Part shown: positions 50,832-59,640 of the stretch, in pieces | Position numbering within the stretch: the stretch's first letter is position 1 | Layout: the number at the start of each line of letters is the position of its first letter | Assembly (NCBI RefSeq): GCF_021531315.1 | Contig: NZ_JAFBIQ010000003.1 | Location: 62,001-126,000, forward strand | Origin: Oscillibacter valericigenes | Lineage (GTDB): Bacteria > Bacillota > Clostridia > Oscillospirales > Oscillospiraceae | Length of the DNA stretch: 64,000 nt | Direction: 5' to 3' | Made by a program: the position numbers and the translations under genes | The notes under the pieces: generated by a model | Databases searched by the model: none | Seen by the model: only the letters and a program-made list of their open reading frames with translations | What the model was told of the DNA's origin: nothing

Positions 50832-51341
50832 ATGAAATTTTCGACCAAAACGCTCACGACCTGCGCGGTGCTCGCCGCGCTGGCGCTGGCGCTCTCTTAC
50901 ATGGAAAGCTTTTTCCCTCTCGCGCTTGTGATCCCCCTGCCGGGCGTCAAGCTGGGGCTTGCGAACATCGTGACGGTGTATGCGCTCTATGCGCTCGGCG
51001 CGCCCAGCGCGCTCGCCGTTCTTGTGGTGCGCTGCCTTCTCGGCTCGCTCTTCGCGGGCAACGCCTCGGCACTCATCTTTTCGCTGCTCGGCGGGCTTTG
51101 CGCCATGCTGGCGATGATCGCACTGCACGCTCTGCCGCGGCTTTCGGTCTACGGCGTATCCGTGGGCGGGGCGGCGGCGCACAACGCGGGGCAGGTCGCC
51201 GCCGCGATGCTGACGCTCGGCTCGGCGGCGCCGCTCGTCTACCTGCCGTTTCTGCTCGTTGTGTCGGTATTCACCGGCGCGCTGACGGGCTTTGTGGCCT
51301 CGCTGCTCTTTCGTGCGATGCGCTATGCGCAGGGGGGATAG
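50832..51341 (+). CDS. Gx transporter family membrane protein
   Basis: A 169-residue integral membrane protein with about five helices. The opening ALALSYMESFFPLALVIPLPGVKLGLANIVTVYAL matches Gx transporters (also annotated heptaprenyl diphosphate synthase component I), an ECF-S-like family. The substrate is unknown; a flavin-linked role is suggested by the apbE-NusGII-Gx order. It is the last gene before a strong bidirectional terminator. Confidence 0.87.
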   Translation: MKFSTKTLTTCAVLAALALALSYMESFFPLALVIPLPGVKLGLANIVTVYALYALGAPSALAVLVVRCLLGSLFAGNASALIFSLLGGLCAMLAMIALHALPRLSVYGVSVGGAAAHNAGQVAAAMLTLGSAAPLVYLPFLLVVSVFTGALTGFVASLLFRAMRYAQGG

Positions 51342-51343
51342 GG

Positions 51344-51383
51344 AAAAAACCGGCTCCGACGAAAAAGTCGGAGCCGGTTTTTT
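51344..51383. terminator. Bidirectional terminator between the Gx and P-type ATPase genes
   Basis: A perfect 17-bp stem, AAAAAACCGGCTCCGAC / GTCGGAGCCGGTTTTTT, with a six-base loop and T-runs on both strands. It serves the apbE operon and the convergent ATPase gene. Confidence 0.94.
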
Positions 51384-51401
51384 CTCGGAGAGATGGGGCG
51401 T

Positions 51402-53285
51402 TTACAAATTTTGCACGCGCAGGGCGCGGATCGCGTTGAGCACCGCGAGCACCATCACGCCGACATCGGCGAAAATGCCCATCCACATATTGGCGACGCC
51501 GAGGGCGACGAGCAGCAGGCAGAGGAGCTTGACGCCGAGCGAGAAAACGATATTCTCGCGCACGATGCGCAGGCACTTGCGGGAGATTTTGATCGCCTTG
51601 GCGAGCTTCATCGGGTCATCGTCCATCAGCACGACATCGGCGGCCTCGATGGCAGCGTCGGAGCCCATCGCGCCCATGGCGATGCCGATGTCCGCGCGGG
51701 AGAGCACGGGCGCGTCGTTGATGCCGTCGCCGACGAAGGCGAGCTTTGCGCCCTGCGGCTCATTGTCGAGCAGCGCCTCGACCTGCGTGACCTTGTCCGC
51801 GGGGAGAAGCTCGGCATGGACCTCGTCGACGCCGAGGTCGCGCGCCACGACCTCCGCGACCTTTTGAATGTCGCCGGTGAGCATGACCGTTTTGGTGACG
51901 CCCGCCGCGCGGAGTGCGGCGATGGCGGCGCGGGCATGGGGCTTTTCCATGTCGGAGATGACGATGTGGCCCGCGTACTCGCCGTTCACGGCGAGGTGGA
52001 CGATGGTGCCGACGCTGCGGCACGCCTGCCACGCGACGCCCAACTCGTCCATGAGCTTGCCGTTGCCAGCGGCGACGGCCACACCGTCCACCACGGCGGT
52101 CACGCCGCGGCCGCTGTGCTCTTGAATATCCGTGACGCGGGAGCGGTCAAGCGCCCCGCCGCAGGCCCTTTGCAGGCTCTTGCTGATGGGGTGCGAGGAC
52201 GCGCACTCGGCGAGCGCGGCGTATTCGAGCAGCTTTTCCTGCGCCATAGGGCTGTGGTGGACCGCGCTGACCTCGAAAACGCCCTGCGTGAGCGTGCCGG
52301 TCTTGTCGAACACGACGGTCTTCGTCTGGGAGAGCGCCTCAAGATAGTTTGAGCCCTTGATCAGAACGCCCTCCTTTCCCGCACCGCCGAGACCGGCGAA
52401 GAAGCTCAGGGGGATGCTGATGACGAGTGCGCAGGGGCAGGAAATAACAAGGAAGGTCAGCGCGCGGTAGAGCCAAGTGCCCCAATTTGCGTCCGCGCCG
52501 CTGAGCGTCAGCACGAGCGGCGGCAGGACGGCAAGCGCGAGGGCGCTGTAACACACGACGGGAGTGTAGACCCTGGCGAAGCGGGAGATAAAGCTCTCGG
52601 AGCGGGATTTGTGGCTGCCGGAATTTTCCATCAGCTCCAAAATTTTCGAGACCGTGGACTCGCCGAAGACCTTCGTCGTGCGGACCTTCAAAACGCCCGT
52701 CATGTTGATGCAGCCGCTGATGATCTCGTCGCCAGTCTTCACATCGCGCGGCAGGCTCTCGCCCGTGAGCGCGGCGGTATTGAGCGTGGACTCGCCATCC
52801 TCCACCACGCCGTCGATGGGTACCTTTTCGCCCGGCTGGACGATGATGAGCGTACCGACGGCGACCTCGTCGGGGTCGACCTGCTCAAGCTTCCCGTCCC
52901 GCTCGATGTTTGCGTAGTCGGGGCGAATGTCCATGAGCGCGGTGATGCTGCGGCGGGATCTTCCGACCGCGCAGCTTTGGAACAGCTCGCCGATCTGATA
53001 GAAGAGCATGACCGCGACCGCCTCGGCGTAGTCGCCGCTTTTTTCATAGAGCGCAAGCGCGATGGCGCCGATCGTGGCGACCGCCATGAGGAAGTTTTCA
53101 TCAAAGACCTGCCGGTTGCGGATGCCTCGCCATGCCTTGCGGAGAATGTCATAGCCGACCGTCAGGTAGGCGGCGAGGTAGAGCACGGCGGAAACGATTG
53201 CGGGCAGGGGCAGGAGCCGTGCTGCCAAGAACAACGCTGCCGCGGACAAGATGCGATAGAGCATCTTTTTCTGTTTTTTCGTCAT
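51402..53285 (-). CDS. Heavy-metal P1B-type ATPase (Zn/Cd/Pb type) without an N-terminal metal-binding domain
   Basis: A 627-residue exporter. The metal-site helix carries CPC in FLVISCPCALVISIP. The phosphorylation motif is VFDKTGTLTQG, the TGES loop is AALTGESLPRD, and the hinge is FVGDGINDAPVLSRADIGIAMG. The C-terminal helix has a conserved Lys-Asp-type environment fitting Zn/Cd/Pb pumps. Unusually it begins directly at the first membrane helix; the HMA domain is encoded as a separate 72-residue protein 29 bases upstream. Confidence 0.93.
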   Translation of the reverse strand: MTKKQKKMLYRILSAAALFLAARLLPLPAIVSAVLYLAAYLTVGYDILRKAWRGIRNRQVFDENFLMAVATIGAIALALYEKSGDYAEAVAVMLFYQIGELFQSCAVGRSRRSITALMDIRPDYANIERDGKLEQVDPDEVAVGTLIIVQPGEKVPIDGVVEDGESTLNTAALTGESLPRDVKTGDEIISGCINMTGVLKVRTTKVFGESTVSKILELMENSGSHKSRSESFISRFARVYTPVVCYSALALAVLPPLVLTLSGADANWGTWLYRALTFLVISCPCALVISIPLSFFAGLGGAGKEGVLIKGSNYLEALSQTKTVVFDKTGTLTQGVFEVSAVHHSPMAQEKLLEYAALAECASSHPISKSLQRACGGALDRSRVTDIQEHSGRGVTAVVDGVAVAAGNGKLMDELGVAWQACRSVGTIVHLAVNGEYAGHIVISDMEKPHARAAIAALRAAGVTKTVMLTGDIQKVAEVVARDLGVDEVHAELLPADKVTQVEALLDNEPQGAKLAFVGDGINDAPVLSRADIGIAMGAMGSDAAIEAADVVLMDDDPMKLAKAIKISRKCLRIVRENIVFSLGVKLLCLLLVALGVANMWMGIFADVGVMVLAVLNAIRALRVQNL

Positions 53286-53314
53286 AGAAACCTCCGTAGA
53301 AGCCTGTGCGGGGC

Positions 53315-53533
53315 TCAGAAGTATATCTCGCAGTCGTCCTCGACCTTTTTGCAGCTTTTGAGCACGGCGCGCATCACAGTCTTGGGGTCCTGACCGTCGG
53401 AAAATTCCACCGTCATCTTCTGCATCATGAAGTTGACCGCCGCGTCCGCGACGCCCTCCGTCTTCTTTGCGGCGTCCTCCATCAGGTTCGCGCAGTTGGC
53501 GCAGTCCACTTCGATCGAATAGGTCTTTTTCAT
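53315..53533 (-). CDS. Stand-alone HMA heavy-metal-associated domain protein
   Basis: A 72-residue ferredoxin-like HMA domain. The metal loop is VDCANCANLME, with the CxxC motif preceded by Asp, as in Zn/Cd-type domains. An acidic cluster (DDCEIYF) ends the protein and contains a further Cys. It probably delivers metal to the ATPase encoded just downstream or senses metal for it. It is transcribed divergently from the ArsR-AraC regulator. Confidence 0.9.
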   Translation of the reverse strand: MKKTYSIEVDCANCANLMEDAAKKTEGVADAAVNFMMQKMTVEFSDGQDPKTVMRAVLKSCKKVEDDCEIYF

Positions 53534-53566
53534 GGCAAATGCCCCTTTCTTTTTTGCTGCTTCAAC

Positions 53567-53605
53567 AATTAAGCACTTGTTTAATTCTTATGAGCGTACT
53601 ATACT
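53567..53605 (+). promoter_or_regulatory. Promoter and operator of the metal-resistance locus
   Basis: TTGTTT (53577-53582), a 17-base spacer, TATACT (53600-53605) direct the regulator gene. The perfect inverted repeat AATTAA-N8-TTAATT (53567-53586) covers the -35 box and lies between the divergent genes, as SmtB/CadC operators do. No clear promoter for the HMA gene was identified. Confidence 0.72.
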
Positions 53606-53704
53606 GAGGATGCCCGAAAAAGTCAAGGACTTTGCCGCGTTCTCTGCCGAACGGGCGAAAAGTCCTGCCGAACGGGCGATTTGGATCGGAAAGGAGCAGG
53701 AGAG

Positions 53705-54493
53705 ATGGAGCCATTCGTTCTTCCGCATCGGCATGAGGACGCCGCGCGTATGGAGGGATTGGGCGAGCAGCTCAATAAGATCGAGCATTTCCAAATCGTC
53801 GCGCTGATATTCCGCCAGCTTTCCGATGCAAGCCGCGTGCGCCTTTTCTGGCTTTTGTGCCACTGTGAGGAGTGCGTGGTCGATCTTGCGGCGTTGATGG
53901 GCATGAGTCCGCCCGCGCTCTCGCACCACCTGAGGCAGCTGCGCGAGAGCGGACTGATCGTCAGCCGCCGCGCGGGCAAGGAGGTTTACTATAAGGCCGC
54001 CGAGAGCGAGCAGGCGCAGCTTTTGCACCGCATGATCGAGCGCACGATGGAGATCGCCTGCCCCGAGACGGGGGAGGCCGCCGCTGCGCCGCATCTGCCG
54101 CCGCTCGACAAAAATGTCGGCGCGGGAGCGCGAGGGTACAGCGCCGGACAGGTCGAGACCATCCGCCGCGTCCACGACGCGCTGACGGAGGACCTTGCCA
54201 GCCGCATCACCATCGACGAGCTGTCGCGGCGCTTTCTGATGAACCCCTCCACGATGAAGGAGGTCTTTAAGGCGGTGTACGGCCGCTCCATCGCCGCGCA
54301 CATCCGCGAGCACCGTATGGAGCGCGCCGCCGCGCTGCTGCGCGAGACGGACGCAAGCATGGCGGAGATCGCCGCGGCGGTGGGCTATGAGAGCGCGAGC
54401 AAATTTTCCGCCGAGTTCCGAAAAGCCTGCGGCGTGCTGCCGACGGAATATCGGAAAAATGCGCGGGCGGGAAAAATCAAGACGGAGCCATGA
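53705..54493 (+). CDS. ArsR/SmtB-AraC fusion transcriptional regulator
   Basis: A 262-residue protein combining two DNA-binding modules. Residues about 20-105 form an ArsR/SmtB winged helix: FRQLSDASRVRLFWLLCHCEECVVDLAALM (a Cys pair in the CxxC-like metal position) and MSPPALSHHLRQLRESGLIVSRR. Residues about 150-255 form an AraC-type double helix-turn-helix (ITIDELSRRFLMNPSTMKEVF and MAEIAAAVGYESASKFSAEFRK). It is divergent from the metal pump genes, which it presumably represses until metal binds. The ATG at 53705 follows AGGAGCAGGAG. Confidence 0.88.
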   Translation: MEPFVLPHRHEDAARMEGLGEQLNKIEHFQIVALIFRQLSDASRVRLFWLLCHCEECVVDLAALMGMSPPALSHHLRQLRESGLIVSRRAGKEVYYKAAESEQAQLLHRMIERTMEIACPETGEAAAAPHLPPLDKNVGAGARGYSAGQVETIRRVHDALTEDLASRITIDELSRRFLMNPSTMKEVFKAVYGRSIAAHIREHRMERAAALLRETDASMAEIAAAVGYESASKFSAEFRKACGVLPTEYRKNARAGKIKTEP

Positions 54494-54496
54494 CAA

Positions 54497-54531
54497 AAAA
54501 GAGAGAAGAAGGTATCCTTCTGCTCTCTTTT
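54497..54531. terminator. Terminator after the ArsR-AraC gene
   Basis: A stem of AAAAGAGAG plus AGAAGG with TCCTTCT plus CTCTCTTTT, with minor bulges, four bases after the stop. It faces the convergent oxidoreductase gene that ends at 54540. Confidence 0.75.
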
Positions 54532-54539
54532 GATCCGCT

Positions 54540-55142
54540 TTAAAACGACTTTCCCAGCGCGTCGGCGTGCGCAAACGCCTCTTCCATGCGAGCGCGTACA
54601 TCCACACGCTCATCGTCCAGACCCTCGGCGCAGAGCAGCTCAAACTTTGGGATGCCGAACATCGCGCAAAGCGCCTTGAGCTGGCGTGCGCCCATCTCCA
54701 TCCACTCCGTTTCCGGCAGGGAGTAGTCCCCGCCGCGCGTGGTGATGAGCAGCAGCTTTTCCGCGCGGCAGCGGCCGACAAGCCCGCCCGCCTCATAGCC
54801 GAAGGTGATGCCGCGCATGGAGACGCGCTCGAGGTAAATTTTTAAGATCGCGGGGAAGGACAGCTCCCAGAACGGCGCGGCGAGCACGATGCGGTCCGCG
54901 CGGGCAAACTGCCGGGCGTTGTCGAATATCGGGTCGTCGAGCTTTCCCGCCGCCGCCAGTGCGTCGCGTCGGTCGAGCAGCTCGGGATACTGCGGCTCAA
55001 GCCGGTCGCGCATCAGGTCGCGTCGGACGATGGGATTAGAGGGGTGCGCGGCGGCATAGGCGCTGAGAAAGCGCTCGGCGAGGGCGCGGGTGCGGGACGC
55101 CGTCCCCCGCACGCAGGCATCGACAAACAAAAGCTGTGTCAT
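54540..55142 (-). CDS. FMN-dependent NAD(P)H oxidoreductase, azoreductase-like flavodoxin fold
   Basis: A 200-residue flavodoxin-fold protein of the AzoR/NQO family. Visible: MTQLLFVDACVRGTASRTRALAERF (phosphate loop region), RADRIVLAAPFWELSFPAILKIYLERV and LLITTRGGDYS. Such enzymes reduce quinones or azo compounds using a flavin. The start ATG at 55142 follows AAGGAGACG; the frame is open far upstream across the promoter, which is not plausible as coding. It is a single-gene unit. Confidence 0.88.
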   Translation of the reverse strand: MTQLLFVDACVRGTASRTRALAERFLSAYAAAHPSNPIVRRDLMRDRLEPQYPELLDRRDALAAAGKLDDPIFDNARQFARADRIVLAAPFWELSFPAILKIYLERVSMRGITFGYEAGGLVGRCRAEKLLLITTRGGDYSLPETEWMEMGARQLKALCAMFGIPKFELLCAEGLDDERVDVRARMEEAFAHADALGKSF

Positions 55143-55173
55143 GGTCGTCTCCTTCGGCTTGAAAATTTTCCTC

Positions 55174-55202
55174 ATTATACGCCCTTTGCCGTGCTGCGGC
55201 AA
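55174..55202 (-). promoter_or_regulatory. Promoter of the flavin oxidoreductase gene
   Basis: On the minus strand: TTGCCG (55197-55202), a 17-base spacer, TATAAT (55174-55179). Confidence 0.82.
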
Positions 55203-55230
55203 GCCGCGCCGGAAAATTTTGGCGTGGGCG

Positions 55231-55259
55231 TTGCCAAACGGTGAAAAATGTCGTATCAT
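55231..55259 (+). promoter_or_regulatory. prsW promoter
   Basis: TTGCCA (55231-55236), a 17-base spacer, TATCAT (55254-55259). Divergent from the oxidoreductase promoter about 30 bases away. Confidence 0.72.
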
Positions 55260-55289
55260 GCTTGCAAGCAAGCGTCTGGGAGGTGCTGT

Positions 55290-56021
55290 ATGTATTTTTT
55301 CTACATGAACCCCATTCTGATCGCCGCGGCGGTCGTGCCGGCAGTATTTCTGCTGATGAAGGTCTATCGCGCCGATCGGCTGGAGCCGGAGCCGACGGGG
55401 CTGCTTTTGTCGCTCGTGCTGCGCGGCGTGTTTGCCACAGTGCTCGCCATGCTGCTCGAGGGGCTCGGCTCGGCGCTGCTCGACGGCGTGTACGCGGAAA
55501 ACTCGCTGCCCTATAACATCATCATGTACTTCGGCATCGTCGCCTTCTCCGAGGAGGGCGCGAAGTATTTCCTGCTCAAGCGCCGAACCTGGCGCTCCGA
55601 CGCATTCAACTGCCAGTTTGACGGCGTGGTGTACGCCGTGTTCGTTTCGCTCGGCTTCGCGCTGTGGGAGAACCTCGGTTATGTTGCGATGTACGGCCTC
55701 GGGACCGCGCTCGTGCGCGCGGTGACCGCCGTGCCGGGACACGCCTGTTTCGGTGTGTTCATGGGCGTGTACTACGGCCGCGCCAGGGGCTATGAAAGCG
55801 ACGGCGATTTTGTGCGCTCCAGGCGCTGCCGCAGGGCGGCGGTGCTGCTGCCGGCGCTGCTGCACGGCGCCTATGACTTCATCGCCACGATGGAGGACCC
55901 CAACTGCGAGTGGATGTTCCTCATATTCGTGCTGGTGCTGTTCACGGTGTCGCTGCGGCTCGTGCGCAGGGGCGCGCGCAACGACCGCTACATCGACAAC
56001 GACGGCCCGCTGTTTTTCTGA
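55290..56021 (+). CDS. prsW: PrsW-family intramembrane metalloprotease
   Basis: A 243-residue integral membrane protein with about seven or eight hydrophobic segments. The family's catalytic features are present: Glu-Glu in FSEEGAKYFLLK, the FALWENLGY helix, His in VPGHACFGVFMG, and LLHGAYDF. In Bacillus PrsW cleaves an anti-sigma factor (RsiW) at site 1; the substrate here is unknown and no sigma/anti-sigma pair is in the window. The ATG at 55290 follows GGGAGGTG. Confidence 0.9.
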   Translation: MYFFYMNPILIAAAVVPAVFLLMKVYRADRLEPEPTGLLLSLVLRGVFATVLAMLLEGLGSALLDGVYAENSLPYNIIMYFGIVAFSEEGAKYFLLKRRTWRSDAFNCQFDGVVYAVFVSLGFALWENLGYVAMYGLGTALVRAVTAVPGHACFGVFMGVYYGRARGYESDGDFVRSRRCRRAAVLLPALLHGAYDFIATMEDPNCEWMFLIFVLVLFTVSLRLVRRGARNDRYIDNDGPLFF

Positions 56022-56034
56022 AAACGGGATATGA

Positions 56035-56066
56035 AAAGAGGCGAAAGCGTGTGCTTTCGCCTCTTT
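56035..56066. terminator. Bidirectional terminator between prsW and hutG
   Basis: A perfect 14-bp stem, AAAGAGGCGAAAGC / GCTTTCGCCTCTTT, with a GTGT loop, lying between the two convergent stops. Confidence 0.9.
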
Positions 56067-56073
56067 ATTCCGT

Positions 56074-57090
56074 TCAGTCGGCTGCATATTCCAGTCCGTT
56101 CATGCGGCAGAGCGTATTGACGACCGCGAAGATGATAACCGCGCCGAGGTTGGCGGTGGTGTTGTCCTGATCGAAGCGGGGGGAGATCTCGCAGATGTCG
56201 AAGCCGCGCACCTTGCGCGTGCGCAGCACGTGCTTCAAAAGCGGCAGCACGACCTCGGGGTCGAGGCCGAGCGACTGCGGCGCGCTGACGCCGGGCGCGA
56301 AGGCCGAGGAAAAGACGTCGGTACAGACGGTGATGTAGGCGTCGCGGCAGCGGTAGAGGAAGGTGTCCATGCGCTCTAAAATGGACTCCATGTTCGCGCC
56401 CTGAATTTCCTTGGCGAGCACATAGTCCACACCCAGCTCCTCCGCCTTTTTGAAAAGGCTTACGGTGTTGCTGTGCTGCTGGATGCCGATGGGGAAGTAG
56501 TGGTAGGGCGTGCCCTCGGCCTTGCATACGTCTGCCATCTGGCGGAACATCGTGCCCGACGAGTTGCCCATGTCGTAGGGGCGCAGATCAAAGTGCGCGT
56601 CGAAGTTCACGATGCCAAGCTCCGGCGTTCTGCCTTTGCCTTTGAGGAAGCTGTGCTGGCCCTGAAAATGGCCGAAGGTGGTCTCGTGCCCGCCGCCGAG
56701 CACGATGGGGAAGAGACCACGGCGGAGAATTTCCTCGACCGCAAGGCCCAGCTCGCGCTGGCCCTCCTCGAGGGAAATTTCGTCGCAGACGATGTCGCCC
56801 GCGTCGAAGAGCCTGACCTCCTGCGAGAAGGTGCAGGGCAGGTTTGAGAGCTGGCCGCGCACGAAGTCCGGCGCGAGCGCCGTGCCGGTGCGGCCCTTGT
56901 TGCGCGCGACGCCCTTGTCGCTGCAAAAGCCGACGAAGGCGAAGCCGAGCGCGCCCGCGAACGGCGCGCCGCCGTCGTTGAGGTCGAGGGGCTGCACCCA
57001 CTGGTGCCAGCGGAAGGCGTCGTAGTCGGTGTCGCTGTCCACGCGGCCCTTCCAGCAGGGCATGGCGCTGACATAATGATACAAAAGCAT
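56074..57090 (-). CDS. hutG: Formimidoylglutamase-type ureohydrolase (HutG)
   Basis: A 338-residue member of the arginase/agmatinase/HutG superfamily. Metal-site motifs: VLGGGHETTFG, IVNFDAHFDLRP and CTDVFSSAFAPGVSAP, where the last usually reads S-x-D-x-D-x-x-D-P but here lacks the second and third Asp. HutG hydrolyses N-formimino-glutamate to glutamate and formamide. Together with hutH the role in histidine breakdown is plausible, although arginase or agmatinase relatives cannot be excluded. It lies 15 bases after lepA and shares that operon. Confidence 0.75.
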   Translation of the reverse strand: MLLYHYVSAMPCWKGRVDSDTDYDAFRWHQWVQPLDLNDGGAPFAGALGFAFVGFCSDKGVARNKGRTGTALAPDFVRGQLSNLPCTFSQEVRLFDAGDIVCDEISLEEGQRELGLAVEEILRRGLFPIVLGGGHETTFGHFQGQHSFLKGKGRTPELGIVNFDAHFDLRPYDMGNSSGTMFRQMADVCKAEGTPYHYFPIGIQQHSNTVSLFKKAEELGVDYVLAKEIQGANMESILERMDTFLYRCRDAYITVCTDVFSSAFAPGVSAPQSLGLDPEVVLPLLKHVLRTRKVRGFDICEISPRFDQDNTTANLGAVIIFAVVNTLCRMNGLEYAAD

Positions 57091-57105
57091 GAAAATGCCT
57101 CCTTT

Positions 57106-58908
57106 TTATTCGTCCAGCTTGAGGACGGCGAGAAACGCCTCGGTCGGCACCTGCACGGTGCCGAGGCTGCGCATCTTCTTCTTTCCTTCCTTCTGCTTCT
57201 CCAGCAGCTTTTTCTTGCGCGTGATGTCACCGCCGTAGCACTTGGCCAGAACATCCTTGCGCATGGCCTTGACGGTCTCGCGCGCGATGATGCGCCCGCC
57301 GATGGCGGCCTGCACCGGCACCTCGAAGAGCTGGCGGGGAATGTTGTCCTTGAGCTTTTCGCACAGGCGGCGCGCGCGGGGATAGGCCTTATCCTTGTGC
57401 GCGATGAAGCTCAGCGCGTCGACCTGATCGCCGTTGAGCAGCATATCGACCTTCACCAGCTCGCTCGTGCGGTAGCCGGAGAGCTCATAGTCGAGTGAGG
57501 CATAGCCCTTGGTGTTGGCCTTGAGCGCGTCGAAGAAGTCGTAGATGATCTCGTTGAGCGGCATTTCATAGTGCAGCTCGACGAGGAAGGTGTCGAGGTA
57601 CTGCATATCCTTAAATTCGCCGCGGCGCTCCTGACACATGGGCATGATGTTGCCGACATAGTCGGGCGGGCTGACAATGGTGACCTTGACATAGGGCTCC
57701 TCCGCGTGCTCGATGACGCTCGGGTCGGGGTAGTTGTGCGGATTGTCTACGCGCACCATCGTGCCGTCGGTCTTGTAGACCTCGTAGATGACGCTTGGGA
57801 GCGTGGTGACGAGGTCGAGGTCAAATTCGCGCTCAAGGCGCTCCTGAATGACCTCCATGTGCAGCATCCCAAGGAAGCCGCAGCGGAAGCCGAAGCCGAG
57901 AGCGACCGAGCTTTCCGGCTCGAAGGTCAGCGAGGCGTCGTTGAGCTGGAGCTTTTCGAGCGCGTCGCGCAGGTCGGGGTACTTGCTGCCGTCCTCGGTG
58001 TAGATGCCGCAGTAGACCATCGAGCGCACCTTGCGGTAGCCGGGGAGCGGTTCGCTCGCGGGATTTTCCACGCCCGTCACGGTATCGCCGATCTGCGTTT
58101 CGTGGACATCCTTGATGCTGGCGGTGAAGTAGCCGACCTGACCGGCCTCTAATTGCTTGGCAGGCTCCAGACCGAGCGGGCGCATGAGGCCGCATTCGAG
58201 CACCTTGAAGGTCGCGCCGGTCGCCATCATCCTGATCTCCATGCCGGGGCGGAGCGTACCATCCTTGAGGCGCATATAGACGATGACGCCGCGGTAGGCG
58301 TCGTAATAGCTGTCGAAGATCAGCGCCTTGAGCGGGGCGTTCGGGTCGCCCTTGGGCGCAGGGAGGTTGTGGACGATGTCCTCGAGCACCGCATCAATGT
58401 TCAAGCCCAGCTTGGCGGAAATTTCCGGTGCGTCCTCGGCGGGGATGGCGAGGATGTTCTCGATCTCCTCCTTCACGCGCTTGGGGTCGGCGGCGGGCAG
58501 GTCGATCTTGTTGATGACGGGGCGGATCTCAAGGTCATGCTCCATGGCAAGATAGGTGTTGGCGAGCGTCTGCGCCTCAATACCCTGTGAGGCGTCGACG
58601 ATGAGCAGCGCGCCCTCACAGGCGGCGAGGGAGCGCGAGACCTCGTAGTTGAAGTCCACATGTCCGGGGGTGTCGATGAGGTTGAGCGTGTAGGTCTCGC
58701 CGTCCTGCGCGGTGTAGTCGAAGGTGACGGCGCGGGCCTTGATGGTGATGCCGCGCTCACGCTCGAGGTCCATATTGTCGAGGATCTGGTCCTCCATTTC
58801 GCGCGCGGAGACGGCGTTGCAGGCCTCCAGCAGCCGGTCCGCCAGCGTGGACTTGCCGTGGTCGATGTGTGCGATGATGGAGAAGTTGCGGATGTTTTTT
58901 TCGTTCAT
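57106..58908 (-). CDS. lepA: Elongation factor 4 (LepA)
   Basis: A 600-residue translational GTPase. The G1 loop is [17 protein letters not shown]2 [11 protein letters not shown]3 DTPGHVDF, G4 [13 protein letters not shown]-like domains and the LepA-specific C-terminal domain end with the [23 protein letters not shown] stretch that contacts the A-site tRNA. LepA aids ribosome function under stress and assembly. It begins 13 bases after the XRE regulator gene. Confidence 0.97.
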   Translation of the reverse strand: MNEKNIRNFSIIAHIDHGKSTLADRLLEACNAVSAREMEDQILDNMDLERERGITIKARAVTFDYTAQDGETYTLNLIDTPGHVDFNYEVSRSLAACEGALLIVDASQGIEAQTLANTYLAMEHDLEIRPVINKIDLPAADPKRVKEEIENILAIPAEDAPEISAKLGLNIDAVLEDIVHNLPAPKGDPNAPLKALIFDSYYDAYRGVIVYMRLKDGTLRPGMEIRMMATGATFKVLECGLMRPLGLEPAKQLEAGQVGYFTASIKDVHETQIGDTVTGVENPASEPLPGYRKVRSMVYCGIYTEDGSKYPDLRDALEKLQLNDASLTFEPESSVALGFGFRCGFLGMLHMEVIQERLEREFDLDLVTTLPSVIYEVYKTDGTMVRVDNPHNYPDPSVIEHAEEPYVKVTIVSPPDYVGNIMPMCQERRGEFKDMQYLDTFLVELHYEMPLNEIIYDFFDALKANTKGYASLDYELSGYRTSELVKVDMLLNGDQVDALSFIAHKDKAYPRARRLCEKLKDNIPRQLFEVPVQAAIGGRIIARETVKAMRKDVLAKCYGGDITRKKKLLEKQKEGKKKMRSLGTVQVPTEAFLAVLKLDE

Positions 58909-58921
58909 AGGCGGTTTCCTC

Positions 58922-59602
58922 TTATTCCTTATTGAGCAGCTCGGTTGCCTGCTCGTCGGCGGCGTGCAGCACCTGCGTCATGCTCTGCGCGAGGCCGGGG
59001 TAGCCAGCCGTCAGCGTTTCGGCGTCCATGGCGGGGAAGGTTCCGTCCCCGGCAGTGTGCTGCTCGAGCGCGCGGCAGTAGCGTGCGCGGCTTTGCAGCG
59101 CGGCAGCGTCGAGCGCGCCGGCGGAAAAGGCCGCCGCATCGAGCGCGAAGAAGGTGTCCTTCTCCCCTGCGGCGCGGTGGAGCGTGCGGTAGAGCGGATA
59201 GACCGCCGCGCCGAGATACTGCCCTGCCGCGGCGATGGCCTCGCGGCTGTTCGTTTTGCCGAGCAGCTCAAAAAACAGATTGATGGTGTTCACCAGCAGC
59301 TTTTTTTGCAGCGTGGCGGCGATGCTGCCGCGCAGACTGCCCTTTTCGTCGCTGGAGTCGTACAGCTCGTCGGAGCCGATCATGCCGCCGTCGCGGTCGA
59401 GCGTGCGCCCGAGCAGATAATCCGCGGAGACGCGGTAATAGTCGCAGGCGCGCCGCACGAAGGCAAGCCCCGGCTCGCGGACGCCGTTTTCATAATGGCT
59501 CAGCAGCGCCTGCGAGATGCCGAGGTCGGCGGCGGCTTTGCGCTGGGAGATCTCCTTCTCCTGCCGCAGCAGAGCCAGGGTGCGGGAAAAATCAGCGTTC
59601 AT
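58922..59602 (-). CDS. XRE-family transcriptional regulator
   Basis: A 226-residue protein with an N-terminal helix-turn-helix (residues about 8-65, [26 protein letters not shown]) and an Ala-rich helical C-terminal domain of unknown function. Its promoter contains a perfect inverted repeat over the -10 region, suggesting autoregulation. It is directly upstream of lepA and hutG, so it would influence their transcription. Confidence 0.87.
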   Translation of the reverse strand: MNADFSRTLALLRQEKEISQRKAAADLGISQALLSHYENGVREPGLAFVRRACDYYRVSADYLLGRTLDRDGGMIGSDELYDSSDEKGSLRGSIAATLQKKLLVNTINLFFELLGKTNSREAIAAAGQYLGAAVYPLYRTLHRAAGEKDTFFALDAAAFSAGALDAAALQSRARYCRALEQHTAGDGTFPAMDAETLTAGYPGLAQSMTQVLHAADEQATELLNKE

Positions 59603-59640
59603 TCCGATACGGTTCCTCTCTTGCAGATTACAGCAGGTAG

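Noticed and set aside
54540-56087. Extending the flavin oxidoreductase to a 515-residue protein using the open upstream frame.
   Set aside because: The extension crosses two divergent promoters and the whole prsW gene on the other strand; the ATG at 55142 with its ribosome-binding site gives a normal family length.
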